Shown piece by piece: positions 10,986 through 23,035 of a DNA stretch of 64,000 bases. Location of the stretch: assembly GCA_963082975.1 (NCBI GenBank), contig OY720346.1, positions 24,980,720 through 25,044,719 of the forward strand, read 5' to 3'. The stretch comes from Labia minor (taxonomy: Eukaryota > Arthropoda > Insecta > Dermaptera > Spongiphoridae). The position numbers and the translations under genes were made by a program. The notes beneath the pieces were generated by a model. That model did not search any database, was not told the DNA's origin, and was given only the letters and a program-made list of their open reading frames with translations. How positions within the stretch are numbered: the stretch's first letter is position 1; each line of letters starts with the position of its first letter.

Positions 10986-12118
10986 GGGGGGCAAGAATTG
11001 ATTAATGACATTCAGATGACGTGTGAAAATTTAAAATTTATATCCAATTTACATTCAATGGAAAATAAAAACAATTAACTAAAGTCACAATTTTGTTAAA
11101 CAGTGTATAAAAAGTTTTCAAGATCATGTTCAATAAGGATTGGACATACGATATAGAGTGATGGATATTTTTATATCAATTAAAAATCACTTAAAATTAT
11201 ATATAAAAAAATAATATTACATTTACTAAGAATGATTAATAATTAAAAAAAAACAATAATAATTAATAATCTAACAAGTCGTGAAGTATAATCAATCATT
11301 TTTTTATAAAATTTTCATTTTAATTTGAGAGCGCCTGAGAGTTAGATAATCATTCTGGCATTTAAAGAATGCTGTTAAATATCTTTCAGGCGAAATAGTT
11401 GACTAAATAAATAATGAAAATTAATTTAATTGTTATTAAATATTAATTTTTTCAATTTTATCCAAAAGAGAAATTATTTATGAGTAATTAAATGAATAAA
11501 ACTCTGAAAGATTCATAACAATCTGCTGAATTTTCTTTTAATCAAAATTTACAATTAGCTAGTTATACTGAAACTATTTAATAAATGCATTTCTATTTGG
11601 TTAAAAGCCGTATATATGTACTTAATATTAATATGTTTTCATTCTTTTAAGTGTAATATTTAAATATTTCTTTATTTCCATCACTTAATTATTAAAAAAC
11701 AAACCATTTTAAATTTTGTTTATATTAAATAGATTATTTGTTATTATAATTTTCTTTCTATTTTTCTATAGAACTATTTTAATCACAAAATGTATTTTCT
11801 TTGACTATGTGCTCTTTAAAATTTCTCCCTTTTCTTGTCTGGTTAGAGCCTAGCAACGAAAGGGCTTATTCCTTATTGTCAGTCGTCTTTAGGGACCTTT
11901 TTATTGATCCACTTGAAAATTTTCTAATTTCATTGAATAAACTTTTTATTATTATTGGCTTAAAATAATATCGAATTGAGATTCTTTCCTGAAATTTCTG
12001 TCGATAAATCAATGATCAAATAATTTTTATCGGAAATGATTATGTTCCACTTATTATTAACATTACTTCGAATGGTTTATTTAATTATAAAAACTAATTT
12101 ATCAATTTTATTTTCCAG
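10986..12118. other. AT-rich stretch with a possible transcription start region
   Basis: Mostly plain AT-rich DNA. At 11815-11950 a GC-richer patch includes a pyrimidine run (TTTCTCCCTTTTCTTG) and TTGTCAGTCGT near 11877-11888, similar to the arthropod initiator TCAGT. This is only suggestive of a core promoter. Confidence 0.25.
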
Positions 12119-12159
12119 ATTCCGGTGCACAATAAAATAAGATTTTTATTATAATTATG
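12119..12159 (+). other. possible 41-nt untranslated exon
   Basis: The segment is bounded by an acceptor-like pyrimidine tract ending in TTTTCCAG and by ATG followed directly by a strong donor, GTAAGTTTTC. All three frames contain stops, so it could only be 5' UTR with a start codon at its last three bases. No supporting transcript is available. Confidence 0.2.
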
Positions 12160-12639
12160 GTAAGTTTTCTATCTTATAATTTTAGCTATTTTCTTTATAT
12201 TATTTTTCTTTTCTATCAAGTTTTAATGTTAAAATTTAAATGAATTAAATTGAAACCGATTCATGGAGCATGAATTTCAATGCAAGTAAGAGTAAACAAA
12301 AAAAATTTGATATTTTTCATTTTCTGTGATTATAGTGAATTTGACAATTTTAACCATATATCTACCAAATTCTTTTAATTTTATAAATATATATTTTATT
12401 TTATTTTTTTATTATTTATTTTATTTATTTAATTATTACAAAATTATTCTTAGGTTAAATAAATAAAATGATTATTTAAATTGAATTTAATTGCATAATT
12501 GAATATAATAATATGATTTATTGATTGTATTTTAAAATAGTAGTTATATATTTTAATATAATTCAATTCTAAAAATTCTAGGTTTAATTTAATAAAAAAA
12601 TGTTTTTTATATTTTTTCAAGATATATGTCTAAGTTTCT

Positions 12640-12900
12640 AGGTGATACCTCGATCTAATGTCATTATTCGTGTTATTTTATCCGTAGCGGAAAAAAACGA
12701 ACCTATCCGAAAGGGTTTCTTACCACGTGCTAACCACGTGGGGTTGTGCCCGGTGTCCGCTAGACACCGCCAGAGTAGATCAATCACTGGTAGCCCTCGG
12801 TTTAGGCTGCGCAACTCGTCAGTTCTGGCCGCGCCGTTCACCATTACCTTTCGTATAAGTAGACAGGCCCTTTAACAGAGCTCATTCCGGTGATTGCAAT
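12640..12900 (+). promoter_or_regulatory. GC-rich island upstream of the calcium-sensor-like exon
   Basis: About 260 bp with clearly higher G+C and CpG than the surroundings, including two CACGTG E-box cores (CCACGTG at 12724-12730 and 12733-12739). Long open frames on both strands here reflect composition; neither has a recognisable domain. The position 200-450 bp before the ATG at 13101 suggests a promoter or 5' UTR exon for that gene. The interval 12900-13100 also has a TGTCAGTGGATG initiator-like word near 13012-13023. Confidence 0.35.
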
Positions 12901-13100
12901 GCAGTCCTCAATGATTCTCAATGAATTTTTTTAAAATAAGAATTACGTCCGTCAGTAAATAATAATTATAAAATATAATTAAATATAATTTGATTAATTT
13001 ATCGGTGGTTGTGTCAGTGGATGTGAGTGTCCTATTTTAATTTAATATATAAATATCAAAAAGTGTATTTAGGTAAACTTCAAAAAACACTTAATTCATA

Positions 13101-13143
13101 ATGGGCAAGAGCAATAGCAAATTGAAGAAGAAACGTAGTCAAA
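13101..13143 (+). CDS. candidate first coding exon, neuronal calcium sensor-like
   Basis: The exon starts with ATG in a good context (A at -3, G at +4) and encodes MGKSNSKLKKKRSQ before a donor AAA|GTAAGA. The first nine residues, MGKSNSKLK, equal the N-terminus of NCS-1/frequenin. In that family Gly2 is myristoylated and tethers an EF-hand calcium sensor to membranes. After residue nine the sequence is basic (KKKRSQ), not the PE- or QD-type residues usual in the family, and the family's known first exon tends to run further. So either an atypical splice pattern exists here, or the match is chance. No EF-hand exon could be found downstream in the window. A GC-rich island lies just upstream. 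Confidence 0.45.
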
Positions 13144-15826
13144 GTAAGAAAAAAATTATTTTCAATTAAATTAAATTACAAATTACAATTTTTTAATAAA
13201 TTTTGAATAAAAACATAAGTAAAATAAAATATATAAAATTAAATTTTATACTTTATTTAAACATATAATTTTAAAAACAAATGTAAAGGAGTCTTAAGTT
13301 CAATTTTATCCAAAAAATATTAATTTTCTATATAATTTTTTTATATAAATCTCCACCACTCTCAATGATAATAATGATCATTTTTAGAATTTGCTGTAAT
13401 ATAATTATTTTCAGCTAAAAAAGTTTGTTATATAATTAAACTATAAAACATATTATATATATATAATGAATGATAATTAATGAATACGTTACAAGTTACA
13501 TATTAAATATTAATAAATAAATTTAAAATAAATAATCTAATATTTAGAATTTAAAGGTTTTTTAAATCAAAATTAATTCCCATTAAAATCAAAATCATAA
13601 CATATATATTAATATATACTTAGAACTACATTTTCTCAAAGTTATTTATTTGTTAAGAACTGAGACACCCTAACGAAACCAATAATTAAGAGATTTAATT
13701 TTTTGAAATTAAAATTAAATTAAAGAACCAATTATAAATATTTTATTTAAATATATATATATAATATTAATATATGTATTAAGATAATATCCTTCAACTT
13801 GAATTCATTTCATAAATTATTTTCCGATCAAATTTAACAATTTACTCTTTTTATAGATATCGACTGTCAATTATTCATTAGAATTTGCATTATTATGCCT
13901 TTCTAAAAGCAAAGCCAATTTAATAAATTATTTAAACTATACATTTAATATAATATCTAGCAATGAATATCATTTTTTACCTTTTTGTTTTTTGGACAAA
14001 TATTTATATTATAAATTAAATAAAATATATTTTTAACAAAAGATAAATATTTAGAAATCTTTACATAAATTTATTTTAATCTCCAATTTTTTATTTTATT
14101 TATTCAATATTTACAATATTACATGTCTGCAATATATTTATTTAAAAGTAACAAGAAATTAATAATATATTTATTTTTTGATTAAGAATTTTAAATATTT
14201 TAAACTATTTTCCAACTGTATTAATTAATTAAATTATTAACAAATTATAATTTGTTAATTAATTAATAATAATTAATTAAATCAAAACTATTAATAGTAA
14301 AATTATTAAATTATTTTAATGTCAATACAATATAATTTTTGAAGATAAAATTTATAATTTCAATTTTAAGATCTAATATATTATAAGATATATAGAATAT
14401 TATAATATGGTTAACCTCTCTGAAAAACCCTTTATTACAATAAAATCTGTACTAGTAGTACCAGGCCTAAGTAACTTTTAGCACAGTAGCACAATATTTA
14501 AATTCGTGAATTTAAAAAAAAAATAATTTTATTTTGTTCCTAAATCTTTAAGTACTCTAATTATATTATTTTCTAATATAGATATCTTCTAAAATTAATA
14601 TGTATTAATATCTAATAATACGATGTGAGTTATTATTACGTTATGCCTACTTAAAAAATAAAGATTCTTCTAAATCTCAATTTTTTCAAATACCAACAAC
14701 TGAAGATAGTCCTCTTTATTAATAATATATTCAAATTTTTGAAATTATTTATTCTACAATTATTTCGTTTAACCTATTTTCAAAAGATTACATATACCAG
14801 TAAAATAATCAGTGTGTGGCCAATTTTGTATCCTTTTGGAACGGGTTTTATTGCTCATTAAATGAAAAATGAGGAAGTTTTGAGTGAAATAATAGTATAG
14901 ATTCAATAATATACTATTTATATCGTAATGATTAATATATTATAAGAAATTATTTATTCTATTAAATTTTAATTATATTTTTTTGAAAAAAAAAATTTAA
15001 GTGATTCTATAAGATAAATAATGCATTCATAGTTTTATTTAAAAATGACTCTAAATATTTAATGTTATTTTATTAGATGATCAATCATCATGAATAGTCC
15101 TACTCGGTCCAAAATAATATGATAATAAATAAATTGAACTAAATGTCGATTGGCGGTCAAAGCAGATTCATAATAATGTTGATTAGCTTTCAATTGATAT
15201 AAGCATTGTAACTTAATAACATCATCGAAACGATTTGATTAATATGTCCCTGACTCGATGGACCACCTTATATTTACGCTACATTTGATTGAAAGAGGCG
15301 ATTACCATTCGTCCAACTCAGGCAAACAACTTCAATGCATCTATGCAACAACATGTTAATTAATCAATAGCTTGTAAAATGGAATTTTCAGGACTCAATT
15401 AAGTTGAAAATCATTCGATCGAACTCTGCAACAACTTCAAACACCAATTTCAAAAGTTTGTTAATTAATTTATAAATTCTTTATTAATTATAATATCTTA
15501 GTTCAATTTAATTAAAAGCTAAAAGAAAGAAAATGGTATTTATAATTGATTTCAAAGAAATAGAAAAAAATGTCTGTTGCAGCAACATCACATTACTTCA
15601 TTTATGACATTCTTTAATTAAGAAAATAATTGAATAATATATAATATATATAAAACTAATTTTAATAAAAAATGCAAAACAAAATATAATATTCATTTTT
15701 TAATGAATCTTTGACATTAACAATTTATTATTTTTAATAAAATGTTTGTTTCCTTTATTAGATCTTTAAAACCTATTATAGCGAGTGGCTACTCTATACA
15801 AGAATATCACATTGTATATACATATA
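13144..15826. other. AT-rich stretch, intron if the 13101 exon is real
   Basis: Very AT-rich up to 15080. From about 15090 to 15440 the composition is more balanced, with homeodomain-like words (TTGATTAATATG, CATTCGATCG) but no reading frame; it might be a conserved non-coding element. Confidence 0.3.
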
Positions 15827-16325
15827 CAGTAGAACCTCGATAAGTTAAAGTCTAAGAGAAACACAAAATATTTTAAGTTATAGAGGTTTTAAGTTATCAG
15901 GGGTCTATGTTAGGGATAGGCGGATAGGTTAATAACTTTTTTTTAAAGGCTAAATCATTTGCTTTCTTAAAATTCTCTAACCAGCCATTACTGGCTTTAA
16001 AATTTTTGATTTTCAACGAATTAGTAAACTCATTAGCTTTTTCTTCCTGTATGGGTCCACTAACACTGATGTTTTTGTTTCGACACTGTTTGAACCACGT
16101 AAACAAACATTGTTCTAAATTTTTCATCTTTTAAATTGAAGAATTTCTCCTGATTCTTGTTTCTTCAAGATTTCAGCTTCTGAGGGCCAATACAGAGATT
16201 ACTTATTTAAGTTATAGAGGTTGCGTATTTTGAGGTTTTTGGCTCTGATGGGAAGGGAACATATTATTTTTTGAAGTTATAGAGGTTTTTAAGTTACCTA
16301 GGTTTGAGTTACCGAGGTTCTACTG
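15827..16325 (-). mobile_element. Tigger/pogo deletion derivative
   Basis: The left end CAGTAGAACCTCGATAAGTT and the right end (reverse strand CAGTAGAACCTCGGTAACTC) form clear inverted repeats, flanked on both sides by TA. The subterminal regions repeat AAGTTATAGAGGTTTT several times, a typical arrangement of transposase-binding sites. The 499-bp element retains one transposase piece on the minus strand (15897-16127). Confidence 0.85.
15897..16127 (-). pseudogene. CENP-B-type DNA-binding domain of a Tigger transposase
   Basis: The 76-residue frame contains LEQCLFTWFKQCRNKNI, then VSGPIQEEKANEF, then FKASNGWLENFKK, in the order of the CENP-B/Tigger second helix-turn-helix domain. In full Tigger proteins this domain (about residues 70-140) binds the terminal repeats, and the DDE nuclease follows. 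Here the nuclease and the first helix-turn-helix are deleted. The frame is uninterrupted over the domain, so a short DNA-binding peptide could in principle be made. Whether it is transcribed is unknown. Confidence 0.8.
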
Positions 16326-16456
16326 TAAACAATAAAATAAATAATAAGGACATATAGATTGATTGTATTTGTTTTAAGTACGAACTGATCAAGACATATT
16401 CATAAGTTTTTTTTGCAGTTTATATTATAAAAATATATTATTATCGTCTTATATAA

Positions 16457-16618
16457 CAACGGTGGCCAAACCGTGGCTCTTTTCGAGTTTATTGTGGCTC
16501 AATTAAAAAATTTAGTCTTGACACACACACAAAAAAATAAATAACATTCCGATTTGACTCTTAAACATTTTCGATTTTTCAATATGACTCTAACTATCAC
16601 CAAGTGTGGCCACCCCTG
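16457..16618. mobile_element. 162-bp hAT MITE
   Basis: The ends CAACGGTGGCCAAAC and (reverse strand) CAGGGGTGGCCACAC are inverted repeats. Flanking 8-mers TTATATAA and TTATAAAA agree in seven of eight positions, as for a hAT target duplication. There is no coding content. Confidence 0.8.
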
Positions 16619-19600
16619 TTATAAAACAGTTCTTGTGTTTACTCCTTTCATCTTATGCAACCATATTCTAAATATATAAAATTTAGTACTTGGTTCATCT
16701 AACCGCAGTTCAGTACTTTATATTATTCTTTTATTATTTATTATTTATTCTTATTGGGAATATTGTTTTGAAAATATTATGGGACTATTTGGAAACTCTA
16801 AAAAATTATCCATGCCTATTATTATAAATATCCTCCAATCTTCTTCTCTTATCTTATAAAATTCCTCTATTTGAACATAGTCAATAAATTACAAATCAAT
16901 CTATTTTTTCTAAATATTTTTGGTATAAATATAACCTCCTTAATCATTCGACAATGAATATAAAATTAAGTCTAGCAATTCTCTTTTGGAATTTTTTAAA
17001 TATATAAATTTTTATTTTAATTTCTAATATATTATAGGAAACTGTAAAAATATTTATATGTAATTCAAGAAATTGGAATTATTATATCTACTGTTACTTT
17101 TTAATTAAATAAATTAATGTTTATGTTTTTTTTAATTTATTCTTAATAAAATTGACCACAATTGATTACAATTGATTTTATTCAGTATACAAACTATTTA
17201 TTACACAATATTCAGCAATTATTTTTTATGATTTTCATTCAATAATAAATATTCTTTAATTTATAATTAAAAGCAAAGTTATTCAATATCTTTAAAGTAA
17301 TTATATCGTTTTTGGATAATAACTAAATATTAACTGCTAAATAATCTTTTGCTATTAAATATTTATTTCTAGTTCCTAAACATTTTAAGATTTGGAATAA
17401 AATGAAATTTTAGTAAAAATTTAATCTGCAAATGGGTGAAATGGCGGTAAATGAGGAAACGGTCCGGGCAGGAGAAAACTAATTTATGCCACTCTATACT
17501 AAGCCAAAAGGTTATTAAAAAAATTTTATATTTAAATAAATATACCTTTATACATGTATGTACGCTCTATTTATTATATTTATTTTATTTAGATTGAATA
17601 TATTGAATATATTATTACCAAAACATTTAAAAAAAATTCATGTCCTCCTTTGATTCTCTGTTTGTTATGCGATTGTAGCCACTGAATATGCAATTATGCA
17701 AATATTCAATCGACAGATGTAGGCTACGTATTCCTCGCTATAAGTTAATAAAACAGGATCCAAAAAACAATAAAACCAATAATAATAGAATTCCTATTGA
17801 AGAAAATTTTCATTTTGGTTTAAGTTTTAAAGTTTATTACGACTTGAAGATTAAAATTAGAAAAAATCTATAAAATTCTTAAAAAATGGTAATTTTTCAA
17901 ATTTATATATATATATATAAAGAATATCAAAATAAATAAAGTTAGAAAACTCCTCTATTAGCGTTTTCTAATTAATATTTTTTAGGTAAGTAAATGGGGG
18001 AAATATTTTTATTGAATTTAGTTTTTATATTTTAATAAATCAAGTATTAAATATTAACTAAAAAATATTTCTCTCTTATTATGACATTTAATTTTTATTA
18101 TATAAATTTATTTCATTGCATATCATAAATAATTTTCTTTTAAAATTACATTTTCGAATTTTCTTAATATTTGTTTAACATTTAAAAGATTTTCACCAGC
18201 ATCATGGAACCTAATAATGTTAAGTAAATGACCCATGAAAAAATGCTACTGAATCATGCTGATTATTTCACGAAGCTTATGAAGAACATGCTCCATCCCA
18301 ATAACAATAAAGAACATTCGCTTTGAAGTAATGCTATATAATTATATATTACAGTAATTCATTCAAAATGAATTGAACTCTTTTTCTATATCGAAAAAGA
18401 AACAAATATAATTAGTAGACATATTTAATTTCAAGATAAGAATAATTACATAATTAAATTACATTGATTATTATCAAGGTTAACAAATATCATGAATAAA
18501 ATAAAAATATTTAACTGCACTTTTGAAATTGTTTATTACTTTTTCTTATATAAATTTAATAATGTTTTGTTTTCGAATTTCATGATCTTAATTTAAAATT
18601 GTAATGTCAGTAAGTTATCGTTACTTTTTTTTATTAAATAAACAAAATTTTTGATACCCCTTATCATTTATCATATTTTAATTTTTTTATAACTAATGAT
18701 ATAAGTTTTTTTAATTATTATGCAAAATATTAATTACTTATATATGTAATTTATATTTAGTCATAAAAATCATTGCGGCTTATATTTAAAAATAGTGTAT
18801 GAATCCGCTATTTTTATTTTGAAACTTTACAAATCAATATATGAGTTAAAAATAAAATAAAATTGTAATTTTTTGGAATCTTTTATTGTACTGATTTCAG
18901 ATTTATTGTGTGTGAACCGAGAGCAGCTTGATTTGAAAACACCCTGAACGGCCGTATATTCCTTATTATTAATATTATTATTTATTTATTTTTGAACGCT
19001 ACATGCTAAATTTATTGGCATTTTATATTTCTATTCGGATTATTATCTTTTATTTACTTATATCTATTTATATAATTTTTGAGGATTAATACTATCGATT
19101 TTCAATGAATAATATTTATTTGAAAAAGATGCATTCGACATGCAATTATTAGTAACCTTGAAAGTGGTTTTGCCTTTCATTTCCTTTATTTTGATGATTT
19201 CCTCATATAACCAAAAATATTCATATAAATCTCATCGAAATTTCAACATTAGTATATCAATTATTGCATCAGATGTATAAATGTTAAAATATTCTATTTA
19301 TAAATGCTTGGTTTATTATAATAAAAACAACCTTCAAAATTCACTTGAAATTGTAGAGAGAAATCTAACAGGTAAACCTCATCACCTTTATTAATGATTC
19401 ATCCAGGCTAAAAAAAAATAAAAATTAAAAAAAAAAGAAAATTTGTATTAAAATATTTTTAAAATTGTTAGGATCCGGTAAATAAAAATAAAAAAAAAGA
19501 TTTTTTTAAAAATAAAGTGTGATTGTGAAAATTGTAAAAAAAATAAATTATAAATAATAAAAATTCAAACTAAAATATTATATTATATTATATATATAGT

Positions 19601-19879
19601 ATAGTATAAAAAAAGCTTTCTAATTCTTCCTTAGAGGACCTCATCATTGTAAAATATGTATATTAAATAGCTCAGTCTCACGATTTTTTAAATTACATTT
19701 AAATCGATTTTAAATGTTTTAAATCAATACATTTATGTAACAAAAACTGGTTTGTTTTTTTCATATTAGAAAAGCGAGAATATTCACAACGAACAATATG
19801 ACTATATAATTTATAAAAAAATAAAATGATAGCAAAACATGAATAAGTACTTGTGAAGCATATGTTGTTTACCACTCAC
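16619..19879. other. AT-rich stretch, nothing firmly identified
   Basis: GC-richer patches at 17440-17520, 18190-18320 (with AACAATAAAGAAC, Sox-like) and 18890-18960 stand out. The last begins after an acceptor-like TGATTTCAG and reads LLCVNREQLDLKTP before a stop. None can be confirmed as an exon. Confidence 0.3.
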
Positions 19880-19978
19880 TTATCGATTTCAATGTATGTA
19901 GTAGGCGGAGCGTCTCCTTTTTGACCCGAGAAATGTTTATTATCTTCCTCCTCCTCTTCAATTGAATCATGATCACTA
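19880..19978 (-). CDS. candidate internal exon, unknown protein
   Basis: Read on the minus strand, the segment is open in one frame and encodes DHDSIEEEEEDNKHF followed by SGQKGDAPPTTYIEIDK. It ends at a consensus donor, GATAA|GTGAGT. The 5' boundary is one of two AG dinucleotides (exon start 19978 or 19975) and the preceding tract is AT-rich, not strongly pyrimidine-rich, so the acceptor is weak. The mix of an acidic run with ordinary residues and GC-richer codons is coding-like compared with the flanks. I do not recognise the family; an acidic linker in a cytoplasmic tail is one possibility. In-frame stops just upstream limit any extension. Confidence 0.4.
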
Positions 19979-20577
19979 CTATTAATATATGAATATTATT
20001 ATAATATTACTAGAATGTTACCTTTATCATTACATCAACGTATTATATATCTTCATAATTTTTATTGAAATTAATGTTTTACATTATTTTTTATCATCTT
20101 CAATTAAAATTTATAAAGAAACCATCTAATTTCTTATCATCATCTTAATTTGTATGTGAGAAATACAAAATAAAAAATAATTTAAACGTTTTTATCATCT
20201 GATTGTAATTTTTATAAGAAATACATAAAGAATCAGATGTTTATTATATCTCATCTTTTACTAGAAGATTTCTATATTAACTATCTATTATGAAGATTTT
20301 ATAAAAGAACTTGTCTGTTTATGAAATTCGATACCGATATTTGATAATAATGAAATTCTGAAATATTCTGTGGTTTGATTTATAGTGTATTAATTAACAT
20401 TGTTTTCGATTTATACTATATAATATAACATATATTATTATATATTCTACTAAAATTAATTTAATTTTCTATTAGACAAGATTTAAATAATAATAATAAT
20501 ATAGATTTTAAACTAAACATTTTATATATGCATATAGTAGAGAAATAGTAGAGAAATGCAATTGAAGTCATTCCTTT

Positions 20578-20752
20578 TTACTTTCCCGCATACTTCGTAT
20601 AAGGGAAGTATTGGAATTGTCAAAAATTACGACTTCGAGATTTCGATAGATCTTGACGTTTTAGACCTCCCTGAGTCGGAAAATACCATTTTTCGAATTA
20701 TGTCTGTGTGTGTGTATGTATTGAGTATGTAATGTTTGTCAGTGAGCAAATT
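20578..20752 (+). repeat. dispersed repeat family C, short copy
   Basis: This copy matches 53453-53640 at roughly nine bases in ten: CGCATACTTCGTATAAGGG, GATAGATCTTGACGTTTTAG, CCTCCCTGAGTCGGAAAATA, then GTGTGTGTATGT. It stops soon after ATGTTTGTC. The layout (conserved 5' block, then a GT-rich simple repeat) resembles Helentron-type non-autonomous elements, but no termini were proven. Confidence 0.65.
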
Positions 20753-21351
20753 TACCAAATACCCTGAAATTATACTCGATCATCAAAGTCATATTCCATG
20801 TTTTATGTTCAATAAGCTGCAAAATCATATTTTATCGATATTATGTTTGTTACCCTTAGATAATAACAATCGCTATCAGATTGCAATCTTAATTTAAATT
20901 TTTTCTTCGTGATTTCTTTTCTGTCCATTTTTAATAATTTACGAACAATAAAAATCGAATGTTACCAATATTTTGTTTCAAATGATTGTCCAGCAGTATT
21001 TTTTCCTCCCCTTGAGGAAAATAAGTGGGTATGTCGCCATTTTAGGAAATATATTGGTAGCATATTTCTTCAATATTTTTTTTTACGATTCTTTTCATTT
21101 TAAAAATTTATTTTTTATTATAATATATATATATATATATAAGTATATAAATCCCTATATTCTATCCTCTGCATGTCACTATATTTAAGCTGAATTTTTT
21201 TATTTATAAAGGATTAATTTTAAACTCTAGAACAAAAAAGATTTCAATAAAAAAATTATTATATATTAAAAATTGAAAATTTTCACTTATATATTTGATA
21301 TATAATAAATTCGATTATTCTTTTGCTAATCATGATAAATTGTGAATAAAA

Positions 21352-21392
<41 letters not shown>

Positions 21393-22394
21393 AAAGATTA
21401 AACTAAACAAGAATAAAAATGGAATTTGAAAATAGAAAAATATTAAATATAAATTTGTTTTAAATAAATGTAATCTTAAATCTTTTTTTACGAAAGGTAA
21501 TATAATATATATATAATAAATAATTAATTAATAAATTTCAAATTCTAATTCTCAGACACTTAAAGAAAAAAAAATGTATTTTTTAATTTTATGATTAAAA
21601 ATTTTTTTCTGTTATTATTCAAGAAGGTTACTTAAGTTAAGGGTGTGCCTTGTAGACTCTTTTTATGTTAAATTCATGTTAAAAGCTTTTAATCATAAAT
21701 TTCCTTAATATATAAATTGAAATCTATCTTCATTAAATCATTTCACTCTCTTATGCATGCTTCAGCTTTCCTTTTGAGTGTTCAAAATCTCAAATATATT
21801 TCGTTTATTATTTTATTTACACATTTTGACGTTAATCTGGCTTGCTGAAATATTGCTGTCTATTATCATATTAACAATCTCGAGAGAGGATTGAACTACC
21901 TCTATATAAAAGAGAGGAGTCGTCTACAGTCATCAATGAATTGACTATATATATATAGTAATTTCTTTATTAAATAAATTTGAAAGGTTTTAGGCGTGTT
22001 TCAAAAAAGATTAAATGTGTATGTCATAAAAAGGATTATATACGATTAACAATTCTATCATTGCCACTAGTGAATAAATAAATACAAATAATAAATTATT
22101 CCATTTCAGAATTGGAGATATATTAATAAAAATATAAATATTCACCTTAATAGATGAAAATGATTAATTTTTGTTGTGTTAATTCTAAATAACAAAAATA
22201 TCATAAAGTAACTCAAAATTTTATATTAAATAAAATTTGTTTTGTTTAATTTGATTGATGATTGAAATTTGGAATTCTAAGGACGTTATTTATTATATCT
22301 GTAGAATATCTGTAGGTTTTAGATTCCACACCGTGTTCTTAGAAGTTACCAATCAAAATCATTCCCTCTCTTTTATTGAATACAAACTGTACAG
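20753..22394. other. AT-rich stretch with TA microsatellite
   Basis: Contains a (TA)n tract at 21355-21390 and another at 21123-21140. The open frames at 20909-21188 have no domain and low-complexity composition. Confidence 0.4.
21903..21931 (+). promoter_or_regulatory. possible TATA-plus-initiator core promoter
   Basis: TATATAAA at 21903-21910 is followed 25 bp later by CTACAGTCATC, whose CAGTC resembles an arthropod initiator. The surrounding 21870-21935 is GC-richer than average. The spacing is slightly short for a TATA box, and no open frame follows. Confidence 0.2.
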
Positions 22395-22500
22395 ACCACC
22401 TTCATCGCTCTTCTCACCTATACAAGAGATTCTGCCCACCCCCGAAGTAATACCTAGGTTGTTAGTTATATTTATTTTATTTCATTCAATATATTGAAAC
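22395..22500 (-). mobile_element. strongly decayed Helitron 3' end
   Basis: CACCTTCATCGCTCTTCTCACC and TGCCCACCCCCGAAGTAATAC mirror the 3'-terminal block at 31900-31970 and 5990-6055. The hairpin and CTAG end are lost. Confidence 0.5.
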
Positions 22501-22871
22501 CTTCATTTTTCTTTTTGTTTTTTTTATATTTTTTAAGACACTATTCCTTAATATTCATTTTATTATAGATTTTATAACGTTTTTATCAACCTCGATTCAT
22601 GTCTGTCTGTCTGTTCGCCCTTATGACAAATTGAAATAGATTTTTCATCAACTTTAAATTAAGATAGACTTTTGAAAATTTTTATAGATATTTCAATGAA
22701 TCCCTAGAAGGTATGGAAGAAATATAATTGAATTATAATTAATTAATTATAATATAATGAACGATTATTTTCTTTAATATTTTAATTTTCATTCACGCCA
22801 TCTGAGGGATAAATATTGAGTTGGTTTTCGTTTTGAAAAAAATTGAAAATAACTTATAACATTAAAAGATA

Positions 22872-23035
22872 CACAAATTTTACTTGATGTGTTTCATATA
22901 AATAAATAAAACTAAATGCGCCCAACGTTTTTCATTGAATATGAAGTAATTCATCCATAAACTTTGTCAATTATTTAATTCTTTTTAGTCCATGAGGAAA
23001 AGTTTATTTTATAAAATTTTTTTATGTTTATATTT
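22872..23035 (+). repeat. unclassified dispersed repeat D, copy 1
   Basis: The reverse complement recurs at 60560-60735. Shared words include ATAAATAAATAAAACTAAAT, ATGAAGNAATTCATCCATAA and TTCTTTTTAGTCCAT. Identity is roughly 85 percent by eye over about 165 bp. No termini or coding content are recognised. Confidence 0.6.

Noticed and set aside
12638-12875. Opposed open frames in the GC-rich island
   Set aside because: Both strands are open through composition; neither translation resembles a known protein.
18890-18960. Short terminal exon after TGATTTCAG
   Set aside because: Only 14 codons, no partner exon and no conservation evidence.
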